Shown piece after piece: positions 33,724 to 40,733 of a stretch of DNA of 64,000 nucleotides. Origin of the DNA: Parvibaculum sp963696585. Lineage in GTDB: Bacteria > Pseudomonadota > Alphaproteobacteria > Parvibaculales > Parvibaculaceae. A program made the position numbers and the translations under genes. Positions within the stretch are counted from its first letter, which is position 1; the number at the start of each line of letters is the position of its first letter. The notes below the pieces were generated by a model. That model saw only the letters and a list, made by a program, of their open reading frames with translations. It had not been told where the DNA came from and made no database searches. The stretch lies in assembly GCA_963696585.1 (NCBI GenBank), contig CAVOKW010000012.1:1-64000 (forward strand), given 5' to 3'.

Positions 33724-34143
33724 GTGACTGACAAGTCTGAATTGATTGCCATGGCAACTGATATTGTTTCAGCCTATGTCGGGCACAACAGCATGGCGCC
33801 AGGCGATGTGCCGGGCCTCATCCGCAAGGTATTTGATGCTTTGCGTCTGGCGTCTGGCGCCGCGCCAGCGCCCGAGCCTGTGCGGGGCGAACCGGCCGTG
33901 CCGATCAAAAAATCACTGACACCGGATTATCTGATCTGCCTTGAGGACGGGAAGAAATTCAAATCCCTCAAGCGTCACCTGCGCGCGCATTACGATTTGA
34001 GCCCCGAAGAATATCGCGAGAAGTGGAACCTGCCCGCCGACTATCCGATGGTGGCGCCGAACTATGCCCAGGCGCGTTCGCGTCTCGCCAAAAAAATGGG
34101 GCTCGGCCAACAGGGACGCAAGCCACGTCGGGCGGCGCACTGA
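33724..34143 (+). CDS. mucR: MucR/Ros-family zinc-finger transcriptional regulator
   Basis: The 139-residue protein matches MucR/Ros: N-terminal helical oligomerisation region (ELIAMATDIVSAYVGHNSM), then the zinc-finger block LICLEDGKKFKSLKRHLRAHYDLSPEEYREKW, with the Cys-Asp-His-His type of zinc site seen in Rhizobiales, and the MVAPNYAQARSRLAKKMGLG tail. MucR is a nucleoid-associated H-NS-like silencer that binds AT-rich DNA and controls exopolysaccharide, motility and cell-cycle genes. The start is GTG at 33724. The AT-rich stretch near 38.5 kb would be a plausible target. Confidence 0.93.
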   Translation: MTDKSELIAMATDIVSAYVGHNSMAPGDVPGLIRKVFDALRLASGAAPAPEPVRGEPAVPIKKSLTPDYLICLEDGKKFKSLKRHLRAHYDLSPEEYREKWNLPADYPMVAPNYAQARSRLAKKMGLGQQGRKPRRAAH

Positions 34144-34186
34144 AAAAGTTAACGCCGCCTTGCATTGAACCGCATCCCGACTCATC

Positions 34187-34756
34187 ATGGACCGAAGTGA
34201 TTCGCGCGTGGCACAAGCTGCCACGACAGCCGTGAAGGATGGGACCCTGACCGAAGCTGACGAAGCCATCAGAGCCCAGCTCATCGTGCCCGAGCAGCGC
34301 GAGCTGTTTGATTACTGGAACGCGCGCCGTCCCAGGGACTCCTATCCCCGGCGCGCCGACATTTCACCTGCCGATCTGCGCAAGCTCTTGCCCTGCATCA
34401 GCCTGCTGGATGTGATTGATGGTGACCCGCAAAATCTGCGTGTCCGTCTCGCAGGCACAAGGCTGCGCGACTATTACGGCATCGAGACCACGGGTCGCAT
34501 GATGGCGGATTTTGATCTTGGCGATCAGCGCGACTATTGGAATGCCGCCTATCGCGAAGTGGTGAGCGCCGGGCGTCCGGCTCAGGGCGTCGTGTCGCTG
34601 GTGCCCTGGAATCAGCCGCATATTTTCCAGTTCTGGCTGCGCCTGCCACTGGCCGATGCCGAGGGCCGCATTGTCATGGTGCTCGGCCATGATGCCTTCA
34701 TGCAGTCTGAAAAAGCCCATGCCCTGGCGGGCGCCGCACAGTTGCAAAGCGCCTGA
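34187..34756 (+). CDS. PAS-domain protein (PAS_5 type)
   Basis: The 189-residue soluble protein carries one PAS domain of the DUF1488-independent PAS_5 family: LFDYWNARRPRDSYPRRADISP, LLPCISLLDVIDGDPQNLRVRLAGTRLRDYYGIETTGR in pieces, and QFWLRLPLADAEGRIVMVLGHD. There is no output domain, as is usual in this family, so it may bind a ligand and act through a partner. It follows mucR by 43 bases on the same strand and may be co-expressed with it. Confidence 0.8.
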   Translation: MDRSDSRVAQAATTAVKDGTLTEADEAIRAQLIVPEQRELFDYWNARRPRDSYPRRADISPADLRKLLPCISLLDVIDGDPQNLRVRLAGTRLRDYYGIETTGRMMADFDLGDQRDYWNAAYREVVSAGRPAQGVVSLVPWNQPHIFQFWLRLPLADAEGRIVMVLGHDAFMQSEKAHALAGAAQLQSA

Positions 34757-34821
34757 GACATTCGGGTGGCTTGAGCTTGACGTCTTTCTGATCGCACAAT
34801 GGCGGCGGGAGGACGCAATCC

Positions 34822-35283
34822 ATGCAAAAACAAATCGGCAGCTTCATTCTGGCAATGATCTTGGCCCATGCATCTGGCAGCGCCCGGGCTGAGGGCGCGG
34901 CAGCCAGGCTGCAAGGCGCGACGCAGACCATCGCGCTTGGCGAGACGGCCCGCTTTCCCATCGCGTCATCATCAACGCGCTCGACCGAGCTGCATGCCCG
35001 ATGTGATCTGGTGTCTGGTGGCGGATCGGCGTCGCTGATTTTCGATGGCGACCATTATGTGCCGCTCTCGGATCCCGAGGTCGGTGCGGCCATCGCGATC
35101 GATAGCACCACACCGCGTCATTTTGATCTGACAGGAACAATCGAGGCCAATAAGGGCGATGCCTATATCGCGTTTTATTTTGCTTCAGCGCCCCAGACCA
35201 TGTGTTTTCCCGGCATGTCATGCGACGGCAAGGAAAAGGTCGCCGCTAAAATCGATGTCACCTGCCAGGACGCGACACCCTGA
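34822..35283 (+). CDS. Secreted protein of unknown function
   Basis: A 153-residue protein with a clear signal peptide (cleavage near SARAEG, residue 24). The mature domain is beta-rich with four cysteines (ARCDLVSGG, QTMCFPGMSCDGK, DVTCQD) that could give two disulfides. GGAGGACG lies before the ATG at 34822. It converges on the XRE repressor gene. The family is not recognised. Confidence 0.65.
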   Translation: MQKQIGSFILAMILAHASGSARAEGAAARLQGATQTIALGETARFPIASSSTRSTELHARCDLVSGGGSASLIFDGDHYVPLSDPEVGAAIAIDSTTPRHFDLTGTIEANKGDAYIAFYFASAPQTMCFPGMSCDGKEKVAAKIDVTCQDATP

Positions 35284-35292
35284 AGCCGCGAT

Positions 35293-35862
35293 CTAATAGT
35301 GCCGGATCAGGGTGATGATGGGCGCGATCCATTCATAGGCTTCAATGATCAGGGCGGGCGCCCCCGGTTCCGCCGGGACGAGCAGGTAGCCGCCTTCCTC
35401 GCGGGGTACCAGCCGACCAAACACACTTGTCTTGGAGCCAGCCGGCAGCACGATGCAGTCGCGGTGATGGCCCATATACTGATCGGCGCGCAAGAGCCGG
35501 TCGCCAATCAATATGTCCCCGGTTTGATAGGGGCCGACATTATCGCCGACCTGCAGGGCCACAGGGTCACGCGCCTGAATATCCGGATTAAGACCGCCCT
35601 GTAACTCGGGGGGCAGGGCGCTGAGCCGCCCGCCGCGGCGCAAGAGCCCCATCAACTCAAGACGGCCAGACACCGGCTCGGCGATCAGCTCGCTCACGGG
35701 CACGTGAAAAATCTCGGCGAAACGGGCCAGCCAATCCACGGAAACCGTCATGTCTGACGTTTCAAGCCTCGAAACGGTTGCCGCCGTTGTGCCGATTTTC
35801 TGCGCCAACTCGCCCTGAGTCAGGCCCTTTTGCTTGCGATATTGCCGGATGCGCGTCTTCAA
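35293..35862 (-). CDS. XRE-family repressor, divergent from gafYZ (RogA-like)
   Basis: The 189-residue protein has an N-terminal Cro/CI helix-turn-helix (residues 5-60; KGLTQGELAQKIGTTAATVSRLE) and a C-terminal beta-rich domain (IGDRLLRADQYMGHHRDCIVLPA, then FGRLVPREEGGYLLVPAE) of the S24/cupin-like sort found in phage-type repressors but lacking a Ser-Lys protease dyad. It starts with TTG at 35862 with GAGG eight bases upstream; no ATG is in frame. It is divergent from the GafY/GafZ-like operon. In Caulobacter, the XRE protein RogA represses gafYZ, so the same role is inferred. Confidence 0.8.
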   Translation of the reverse strand: MKTRIRQYRKQKGLTQGELAQKIGTTAATVSRLETSDMTVSVDWLARFAEIFHVPVSELIAEPVSGRLELMGLLRRGGRLSALPPELQGGLNPDIQARDPVALQVGDNVGPYQTGDILIGDRLLRADQYMGHHRDCIVLPAGSKTSVFGRLVPREEGGYLLVPAEPGAPALIIEAYEWIAPIITLIRHY

Positions 35863-35904
35863 ACGAAATGCCTCATTAAGCGTTTCAACAAGTTCTTAGC
35901 CACT

Positions 35905-35918
35905 ACTTATCCCCACTT
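35905..35918 (+). promoter_or_regulatory. 14-mer box shared by gafY and GTA promoters
   Basis: ACTTATCCCCACTT occurs here and identically at 57834-57847 ahead of the GTA head genes. It holds TTATCCCCA, one base from the DnaA box TTATCCACA. A -10-like TATGAG lies 22 bases further on (35941-35946), and gafY starts 93 bases after the box. It is the leading candidate for the GafY binding site (autoregulation). Confidence 0.6.
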
Positions 35919-35948
35919 TATACAAAATGGGTAATTTTAGTATGAGCC

Positions 35949-35968
35949 AAATCGTAAATTAGCGATTT
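35949..35968. promoter_or_regulatory. Palindrome at the gafY transcription start, repressor operator candidate
   Basis: AAATCG and CGATTT form perfect arms around eight AT-rich bases. It begins right after the -10-like TATGAG of gafY, so a protein bound here would block transcription. Position between the divergent XRE gene and gafY makes it a candidate site for the XRE repressor. Confidence 0.5.
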
Positions 35969-36011
35969 GTTCGCAAAGTCGGCTCTGAGTTTGTTGCTTA
36001 TGGAGAATAAA

Positions 36012-36425
36012 ATGCAGGTTTTGGGGGATGTAACCAATGAAAGGATCGCCATCGGGCTGCGATTGAGACGGGGACGCCTGTGCGCTCGCCTTTCAGGCTT
36101 GTCGGAACAGGAGCGTGCCGCCCAGGTGGCCCTGATGCAGGAGGCCGTCGCGCGGGCCTGGAATGTGCCCGTGACGGAACTGCGCGCCAGCACGCGCTGC
36201 AAGGCCCCCGTCGCTTTTGCCCGTCAGGTTGCCATGTATCTGACGCATGTGTCCTTTGGCATGAATTTGTCCGCAGTCGGACGCCATTTCGGGCGCGACC
36301 GCACCACGGCCGCCTATGCCTGCCGACACATCGAAGACAAGCGCGACGATCGTGATTTTGACCTGATGCTGGACCGCCTTGAAATCGCAGTGCGCCATCG
36401 TCCCCTGATGGAGCGGCGGCAATGA
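36012..36425 (+). CDS. gafY: GafY-like GTA activator, DnaA domain IV-type DNA-binding protein
   Basis: A 137-residue protein whose second half matches the DNA-binding domain IV of DnaA: APVAFARQVAMYLTHVSFGMNLSAVGRHFGRDRTTAAYACRHIEDK in pieces, with the GRHFGRDRTTAAYA signature near residues 88-101. It lacks the ATPase domain. Alphaproteobacterial GTA activators have this domain: in Rhodobacter it is the N-terminal part of GafA, and in Caulobacter it is a separate protein, GafY. The ATG at 36012 has GGAG seven bases upstream. Its stop overlaps the start of a DUF6456 gene (ATGA), the partner expected for GafZ. Activation of the GTA genes at 58-64 kb is inferred. Confidence 0.8.
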   Translation: MQVLGDVTNERIAIGLRLRRGRLCARLSGLSEQERAAQVALMQEAVARAWNVPVTELRASTRCKAPVAFARQVAMYLTHVSFGMNLSAVGRHFGRDRTTAAYACRHIEDKRDDRDFDLMLDRLEIAVRHRPLMERRQ

Positions 36426-37264
36426 GCAGATCACCATCCGGGAAGCTGCAAGGCCCACAGACTCAAGCCGCCACGCCGCGGCCGGGCACCCCCCATGCCT
36501 TTGATCGCGAGGTGCGCCGCATCTTCCGCCGATTGGCCGAACCGGGCAGCTATCTTGCCCGTTGCCAGAAGCAGGGCTTCGGTCTGTTTGTCGAAAGCAA
36601 TCGCTGGCAAAAACCCATCGCGACGATTGAACCGCGCATGATGAAAGAGCTGGAGGATCTTGATCTCATCAGGGCCATCGAGCGCCATCAGAATGCCGAA
36701 ATATGGCGACCGACACCTGCGGGCCTTGCCTATTATCGGCGACTTGAAGCGCGTCACGATCCCTATCGCACGCAGCATCAGCTCGTTGTGAACAAGACCC
36801 TGCATCACCAGGGCAAGGATATCTGCCTTGATGTGAATGAAGGCGAGACGCCGCTGGGCTGGTTGCGGCGTCGCCGGGGCAGCAATGGTCGGCCGCTCGT
36901 TTCAGCCGCGCAATTTGAGGCGGGTGAAAAATTGCGTCGCGATTTTACACTGGCGCATATGACGCCGCGCGTGACGACGGATTGGACCGTGGCGATGGGG
37001 GCGCGCCAATCCGGTCGCGCCGCGCCGCGTGATCGCGCCGAGATTTCCGACATGGCGCTGGCCGCGCGTCAGCGCGTCGAGAAAGCGCTTGCCAGTGTCG
37101 GGCCGGGCCTGAATGACACGCTCCTGATGGTCTGCTGCCATCTGGAAGGACTTGAAGAGGCGGAGCGGAAGTTCGGCTGGCCGCAGCGATCCGGCAAGGT
37201 GGTGCTGTTGCTCGCCCTTGACCGGCTTGTTGCGCATTACGGCATGGAGCGGCTGGTCGATTGA
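36422..37264 (+). CDS. gafZ: GafZ-like GTA regulator, DUF6456 protein
   Basis: The 280-residue protein has an N-terminal winged-helix-like part (FRRLAEPGSYLARCQKQGFGLF, TIEPRMMKELEDLDLIR, IWRPTPAGLAYYRRLEARHD) and a C-terminal DUF6456 domain (ETPLGWLRRRRG, FEAGEKLRRDFTLAHMTPRVTTDW, DTLLMVCCHLEGLEEAERKFGWPQRSGKVVLLLALDRL in pieces). This order matches GafZ of Caulobacter, which acts with GafY and RNA polymerase to activate and antiterminate the GTA operon, and the C-terminal half of GafA in Rhodobacter. It is translationally coupled to gafY. DUF6456 proteins are otherwise annotated only as hypothetical. Confidence 0.78.
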   Translation: MSRSPSGKLQGPQTQAATPRPGTPHAFDREVRRIFRRLAEPGSYLARCQKQGFGLFVESNRWQKPIATIEPRMMKELEDLDLIRAIERHQNAEIWRPTPAGLAYYRRLEARHDPYRTQHQLVVNKTLHHQGKDICLDVNEGETPLGWLRRRRGSNGRPLVSAAQFEAGEKLRRDFTLAHMTPRVTTDWTVAMGARQSGRAAPRDRAEISDMALAARQRVEKALASVGPGLNDTLLMVCCHLEGLEEAERKFGWPQRSGKVVLLLALDRLVAHYGMERLVD

Positions 37265-37277
37265 CGATGCGTGACAA

Positions 37278-37697
37278 TCAGGCGCGGGCGGCGCGGGCGT
37301 CCCGTTCAACCCGTGCCACCATCGAAGCCAGGCCATTGGAACGTTGCGGGCTGAGATGCTCATTCAGGCCCAGGGCGGCAAGGATCTCGCGCGCATTGAT
37401 TTGCAGGATGTCGGCAGGCGTCTTGCCGGAAAAAATTTCAATCAGAATGGCAATCAGTCCACGGACGATATGCGCGTCACTATCCCCTCGGAACAGGAGG
37501 ATGGTGTTGCCCGCCTCATCCTGCGCCAGCTCGGTCACAAGCCAGACCTGACTCACACAGCCTTCAACCTTATGGGCGGGGCTATGTTCTGCCTCGCTCA
37601 GGGGGGCGAGTTTTTTGCCCAGCTCGATGACATAGCGATAGCGGTCTTCCCAATCATCGAGAAAGGCAAAGTCGTCTATCAGCGCCTGAATGCTCAT
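37278..37697 (-). CDS. sufE: SufE-family cysteine desulfuration protein
   Basis: The 139-residue protein matches SufE, which accepts persulfide sulfur from the desulfurase SufS and stimulates it for Fe-S cluster assembly. The active Cys is in KVEGCVSQVWLV (about residue 50). Other conserved parts are DDFAFLDDWEDRYRYVIELG and NALLGL-type GLNEHLSPQRSNGLASMV near the end. AGGACAAG precedes the ATG at 37697. It stands apart from any suf operon in the window and converges with gafZ. Confidence 0.92.
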   Translation of the reverse strand: MSIQALIDDFAFLDDWEDRYRYVIELGKKLAPLSEAEHSPAHKVEGCVSQVWLVTELAQDEAGNTILLFRGDSDAHIVRGLIAILIEIFSGKTPADILQINAREILAALGLNEHLSPQRSNGLASMVARVERDARAARA

Positions 37698-37770
37698 CTT
37701 GTCCTGCCGATGCTCCGAAAATATCTGGCTGCGTGGCAAACGCCCGTGATGCTTATAGGCAATCAGACAT

Positions 37771-37857
37771 GTCATTGCGAGCGCAGCGAAGCCATCCACA
37801 ACGCCGTGACGGCCATATTTGCATGGATTGCTTCGCCGCTTCGCGCCGCGCAAGACG
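37771..37857. repeat. Interspersed palindromic repeat of the GCGAGCGCAGCGAAG type
   Basis: A left arm (TCATTGCGAGCGCAGCGAAG and GCCATCCA) and a right arm (GGATTGCTTCGCCGC, then GCGCGCAA-type) form a large imperfect hairpin. This is the common proteobacterial intergenic palindrome whose translation reads CERSEAIH. It lies between the sufE promoter and the end of the DUF5330 gene, in a region of 320 bases that holds no gene. Confidence 0.75.
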
Positions 37858-37908
37858 ATTCAATCAATTTTCACTGTTGAGGAGATAGCTGCGCGGGCCC
37901 AGAAGAAC

Positions 37909-37949
37909 AAGCGCCCCATCAGGCTGGACGAGATCCTGATGAGGCGCTT
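37909..37949 (-). terminator. Rho-independent terminator of the DUF5330 gene
   Basis: AAGCGCC-C-CATCAGG (37909-37923) pairs with CCTGATG-A-GGCGCTT (37935-37949) across an 11-base loop. T-rich bases follow on both strands, so it could act in both directions; the leftward DUF5330 transcript ends 68 bases before it. Confidence 0.75.
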
Positions 37950-38017
37950 TTCTTGTTTCAGCAGCGATCGGGGGGATGATCGCTCCAGCTGAAACGGGCC
38001 GGTCTGAGGGGGGCGTC

Positions 38018-38419
38018 TCAGACTCCGGCGGAGCGAGGGAGAGCAGCCGCAGCACTTGCTGAAGCTGGTGCTGATGGCTGCGACTGCCTGATCTGCTGCT
38101 GCTCTCTCGCTTTTTCGGACAGCCAGACAAAGGCCTGGCTGCCGTAATAGACAGATTGGTTGATGACATGGGCGACAACGGCTGAACCGCGATCACAAAC
38201 GGATCTGTTCCGGTCGCAAAACCCCATCACATCCTGGGCAGATCGGGCGGCAAGGGTGAGCATCTCGCCGGCATCCACCGCCTCTTGACCCTCTGACCGG
38301 CCAAACGCCGTGGTTTGCACGCCATTGGCGGAAAGGTCGTTGCGGGTCGGGGTCTCCGGTGATGGCAACAGGAAAGCCAGCACAGTGAGCCAGAAGGCAC
38401 ATCTCAACAGCAATGACAT
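38018..38419 (-). CDS. DUF5330 family exported protein
   Basis: The 133-residue protein has a signal or anchor helix (residues 2-22, LLLRCAFWLTVLAFLLP), then DAGEMLTLAARSAQDVMGFCDRNRSVCDRG in pieces, the DUF5330 core with two cysteines in the CDRNRSVC spacing, and an Ala/Gln/Ser-rich tail. AGGACAAAA before the ATG at 38419 decides that start over 38431. The family occurs in Rhizobiales only and its role is unknown. Confidence 0.8.
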   Translation of the reverse strand: MSLLLRCAFWLTVLAFLLPSPETPTRNDLSANGVQTTAFGRSEGQEAVDAGEMLTLAARSAQDVMGFCDRNRSVCDRGSAVVAHVINQSVYYGSQAFVWLSEKAREQQQIRQSQPSAPASASAAAALPRSAGV

Positions 38420-38469
38420 TTTTGTCCTCACGCATCGTCTCTGAACTTATGGTGAGAGGCTAGGCGTGG

Positions 38470-38690
38470 TTTGCTGAAGCAGGGTTAAACAAATAGATAA
38501 AATGCAACAATAGCTGGAATAAAAAGATCAAAAAATGAATAAAGTAAACTTGTATTTCAAATACACATTAAATATAGACCTAAATTATACTCAATTTTTC
38601 GACATGTTTTATTTAAGTTTACGGATAAGTTGACTCATATTTGGCATGGATTTGAGTCAAATCCACGCCAGTTTCGATTCAAATTTTAGG
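38470..38690. promoter_or_regulatory. AT-rich intergenic island with a perfect palindrome
   Basis: This 220-base stretch is far richer in A and T than its surroundings and lies upstream of the leftward DUF5330 gene. It contains the palindrome GATTTGA-G-TCAAATC (38649-38663), which overlaps an 8-bp dyad TTGACTCA/TGAGTCAA (38630-38637, 38653-38660). Such AT-rich islands are preferred targets of MucR/H-NS-like silencers; no gene is seen inside. Confidence 0.55.
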
Positions 38691-38699
38691 CGATAGCCT

Positions 38700-39755
38700 T
38701 CAGGGCTTGGCGACCGCGGCAGGGAGCGCCGAAGCAAAGCAGGCCTGAACCTCGCCCACAGCATGGGTGCCCCCACACCAGGCCTCTTCCGAGGGGAAAC
38801 GCGCCGCCGCCAGACACTGGCTGAGATTGAGCTTGGCCCAGTTCAGGCAACGCGCCGTGCCCGTGGCGTCGTCAGTGGCTGTCGTCTCGCTGGCATCAAT
38901 CACCTGCCGGGCGCCCAGCACCAGAATGCGCTTCATGACATTGGGCGAATAGGCCTGCGCCGACGAGATGGGCGAGAAATCGGACCATGACAGGCTATGT
39001 GACGGGGTCGGCGCGGCACTGGCGAACTGGTTCACACCCGTCATCGGGGTCGACATGCCCCATTTCTGCTTCTGAAACTGATAGGCCACCGCAATGAAGC
39101 GGGCCGAAAGAGTCTTCATGCGCCGGTCTTCAATGGCAACCGAGGCAATGACGTCAGATGTCGCCGCCCCGGCACCGGGCAGGCCAAAGGCATAGTTTTC
39201 TTCGGTTTCGAGAGCCGCGAGGAAATTGGACTTACCCTTGGCGCGCAATTCACTGCGCACCCCCTGCGCGAAAAGTTCATTCCTGGCGGCAATGCGCGCC
39301 TGCGTGTCAAACCAGCCATCAGCGAGATCTTCCGGCGCGAAGATCGCCAGCGCCTTGATCGCCTTGCGCACTTCCTTGGGCGTGCGGAGCTTGCTGGTTT
39401 CAGCACCGGCCAGCGCAATGTCGTAATTGATGAAGGCAGGCGCCAGGCCGGGCATGGAGCCGAGCGCACTCACGCCGGCGCGCGGATCAATCGAGGCCAC
39501 ACGTATGCCTTCGAGATGCTTGGGCGAAGGCAGCGGAATGGGAATCTGGGCGCTGGCAATTTCGGCTGGCGAAGGCGCAACCGGGGTCCCCATGGCTGGT
39601 GCCGCAACGACAGGCGCGGCAGCGGCAACGGGCGCCTTGTCATCCGCACAGCCCGTGACCAGCAGACCCAGACCCAGCATCGCGCCGAGCAATGCGGCAC
39701 CGGACCTGTCATGGCGACGGCCAGCGATTTTCAGAACACGCATTGTGTTACGCAT
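38700..39755 (-). CDS. Large lipoprotein of unknown function
   Basis: The 351-residue protein has a signal segment ending in the lipobox LVTGC (about residues 32-36), then an Ala/Pro-rich linker of about 35 residues and a helical domain (KLRTPKEVRKAIKALAIFAPEDLADGWFD in pieces; VAYQFQKQKWGMSTPM). The C-terminal part has a cluster of four cysteines (TARCLNWAKLNLSQCLAAARFPSEEAWCGG, then QACFASALP). It looks like a periplasmic face outer-membrane lipoprotein. AAGGGG upstream of ATG 39755. I do not recognise the family. Confidence 0.75.
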   Translation of the reverse strand: MRNTMRVLKIAGRRHDRSGAALLGAMLGLGLLVTGCADDKAPVAAAAPVVAAPAMGTPVAPSPAEIASAQIPIPLPSPKHLEGIRVASIDPRAGVSALGSMPGLAPAFINYDIALAGAETSKLRTPKEVRKAIKALAIFAPEDLADGWFDTQARIAARNELFAQGVRSELRAKGKSNFLAALETEENYAFGLPGAGAATSDVIASVAIEDRRMKTLSARFIAVAYQFQKQKWGMSTPMTGVNQFASAAPTPSHSLSWSDFSPISSAQAYSPNVMKRILVLGARQVIDASETTATDDATGTARCLNWAKLNLSQCLAAARFPSEEAWCGGTHAVGEVQACFASALPAAVAKP

Positions 39756-39914
39756 CGTGGAACCCCTTGCATCCGCGAGGACGACACCGAATTTGGGTGC
39801 CGCACGGAAGCGTTGCTGTTAATAAATCCTTCAGAAGTCTAGTGCGCTTGGGCGTGTCACGCAAACAGGTCAATTGTGACCTGCGCCGGGCCAGCGCCAG
39901 AAAGGACCAGACGG

Positions 39915-40256
39915 ATGGAGAGCGCCCCCCGGCTCAAGGCTGAAATCTGGGTGAAAGCCTTGATCCGCCGCGCCGAAGTGGCGGGCGCCAGCGCCATGGT
40001 GGTGCGTCGCGGCGACGCAACATCGGGCGTCGTTCTGGTGAAACTTAACCACCTTGATCGCACGGCCGATGTTTATAGCCCGGCGCGTGATGGCGACGGC
40101 AACCTCGTCTGGATGCGCGCTACAGGCGCGGTTCCCGTCGCGGAAATGGATGCCGACGCCTATATAGAAAAACAGCGCCGTTTCGATCCCGATCTCTGGG
40201 TGGTCGAAATCGAGGACCGTCAGGGCCGCCATTTTTTGCTGGAACCTGTCGCCTGA
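39915..40256 (+). CDS. DUF1491 family protein
   Basis: A 113-residue soluble protein matching DUF1491: RLKAEIWVKALIRRAEVAGASAMVVRRGD at the start, VVLVKLNHLD, and the RRFDPDLWVVEIEDRQGRHFL ending. The family is typical of alphaproteobacteria and is often near peptidoglycan-binding or replication genes; no activity is known. AAGGA eight bases before the ATG at 39915 supports the start. Confidence 0.85.
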   Translation: MESAPRLKAEIWVKALIRRAEVAGASAMVVRRGDATSGVVLVKLNHLDRTADVYSPARDGDGNLVWMRATGAVPVAEMDADAYIEKQRRFDPDLWVVEIEDRQGRHFLLEPVA

Positions 40257-40282
40257 GCGAAGCTCCAGGGCCGCATGAATAT

Positions 40283-40501
40283 CTAGGGCCGCATGAACAT
40301 AAAGTCCTCGTTCGGATCGAGATGATCGGCGGCGGCGATAAGCTCGGCCTTGATGTCTTCCGGCGTGCGTTCTTCACGCCAGATTTGCAGCACCTTCTCA
40401 AACATGATGCGGGCAACGGCATCGGTTGACACATGCTCAGCCCTGGCAGCGGCAAGCGCGGCGCCGATATGCGAATTGACGATTTCGCGGGCAGTGGCCA
40501 T
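40283..40501 (-). CDS. Small helical protein, unknown
   Basis: A 72-residue soluble, probably all-helical protein (TAREIVNSHIGAALAAARAEHVSTDAV, then MFEKVLQIWREERTPEDIKAELIAAADHLD in pieces). GGGAG lies seven bases before the ATG at 40501, which supports translation. It converges with the DUF1491 gene and is divergent from prfC. No family is recognised. Confidence 0.6.
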   Translation of the reverse strand: MATAREIVNSHIGAALAAARAEHVSTDAVARIMFEKVLQIWREERTPEDIKAELIAAADHLDPNEDFMFMRP

Positions 40502-40733
40502 TTGGAACTCCCAATCCTGTTCTTATCTGATGTCGGCACCGCATTATCGCGCTGAATATGGTCCATGGCAGCCCGCCATCTTGTCGCGGCCCGATGCGTG
40601 AGGCGTGATCGGGCCCGGCCCATGGCTGGCACAATTCCGGCGCATGGGGTAGGGTCGCGCCTTCGAACGCCATTTCCGACCCATCAAGGCTTGAAAGACG
40701 GCTGATCGCCGCCTTCAGGAGAGAAGACCCATT

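Noticed and set aside
36012..36425. A true DnaA replication initiator and nearby origin
   Set aside because: Only the domain-IV part is present, there is no AAA+ domain, and the near DnaA-box stands alone rather than in a cluster.
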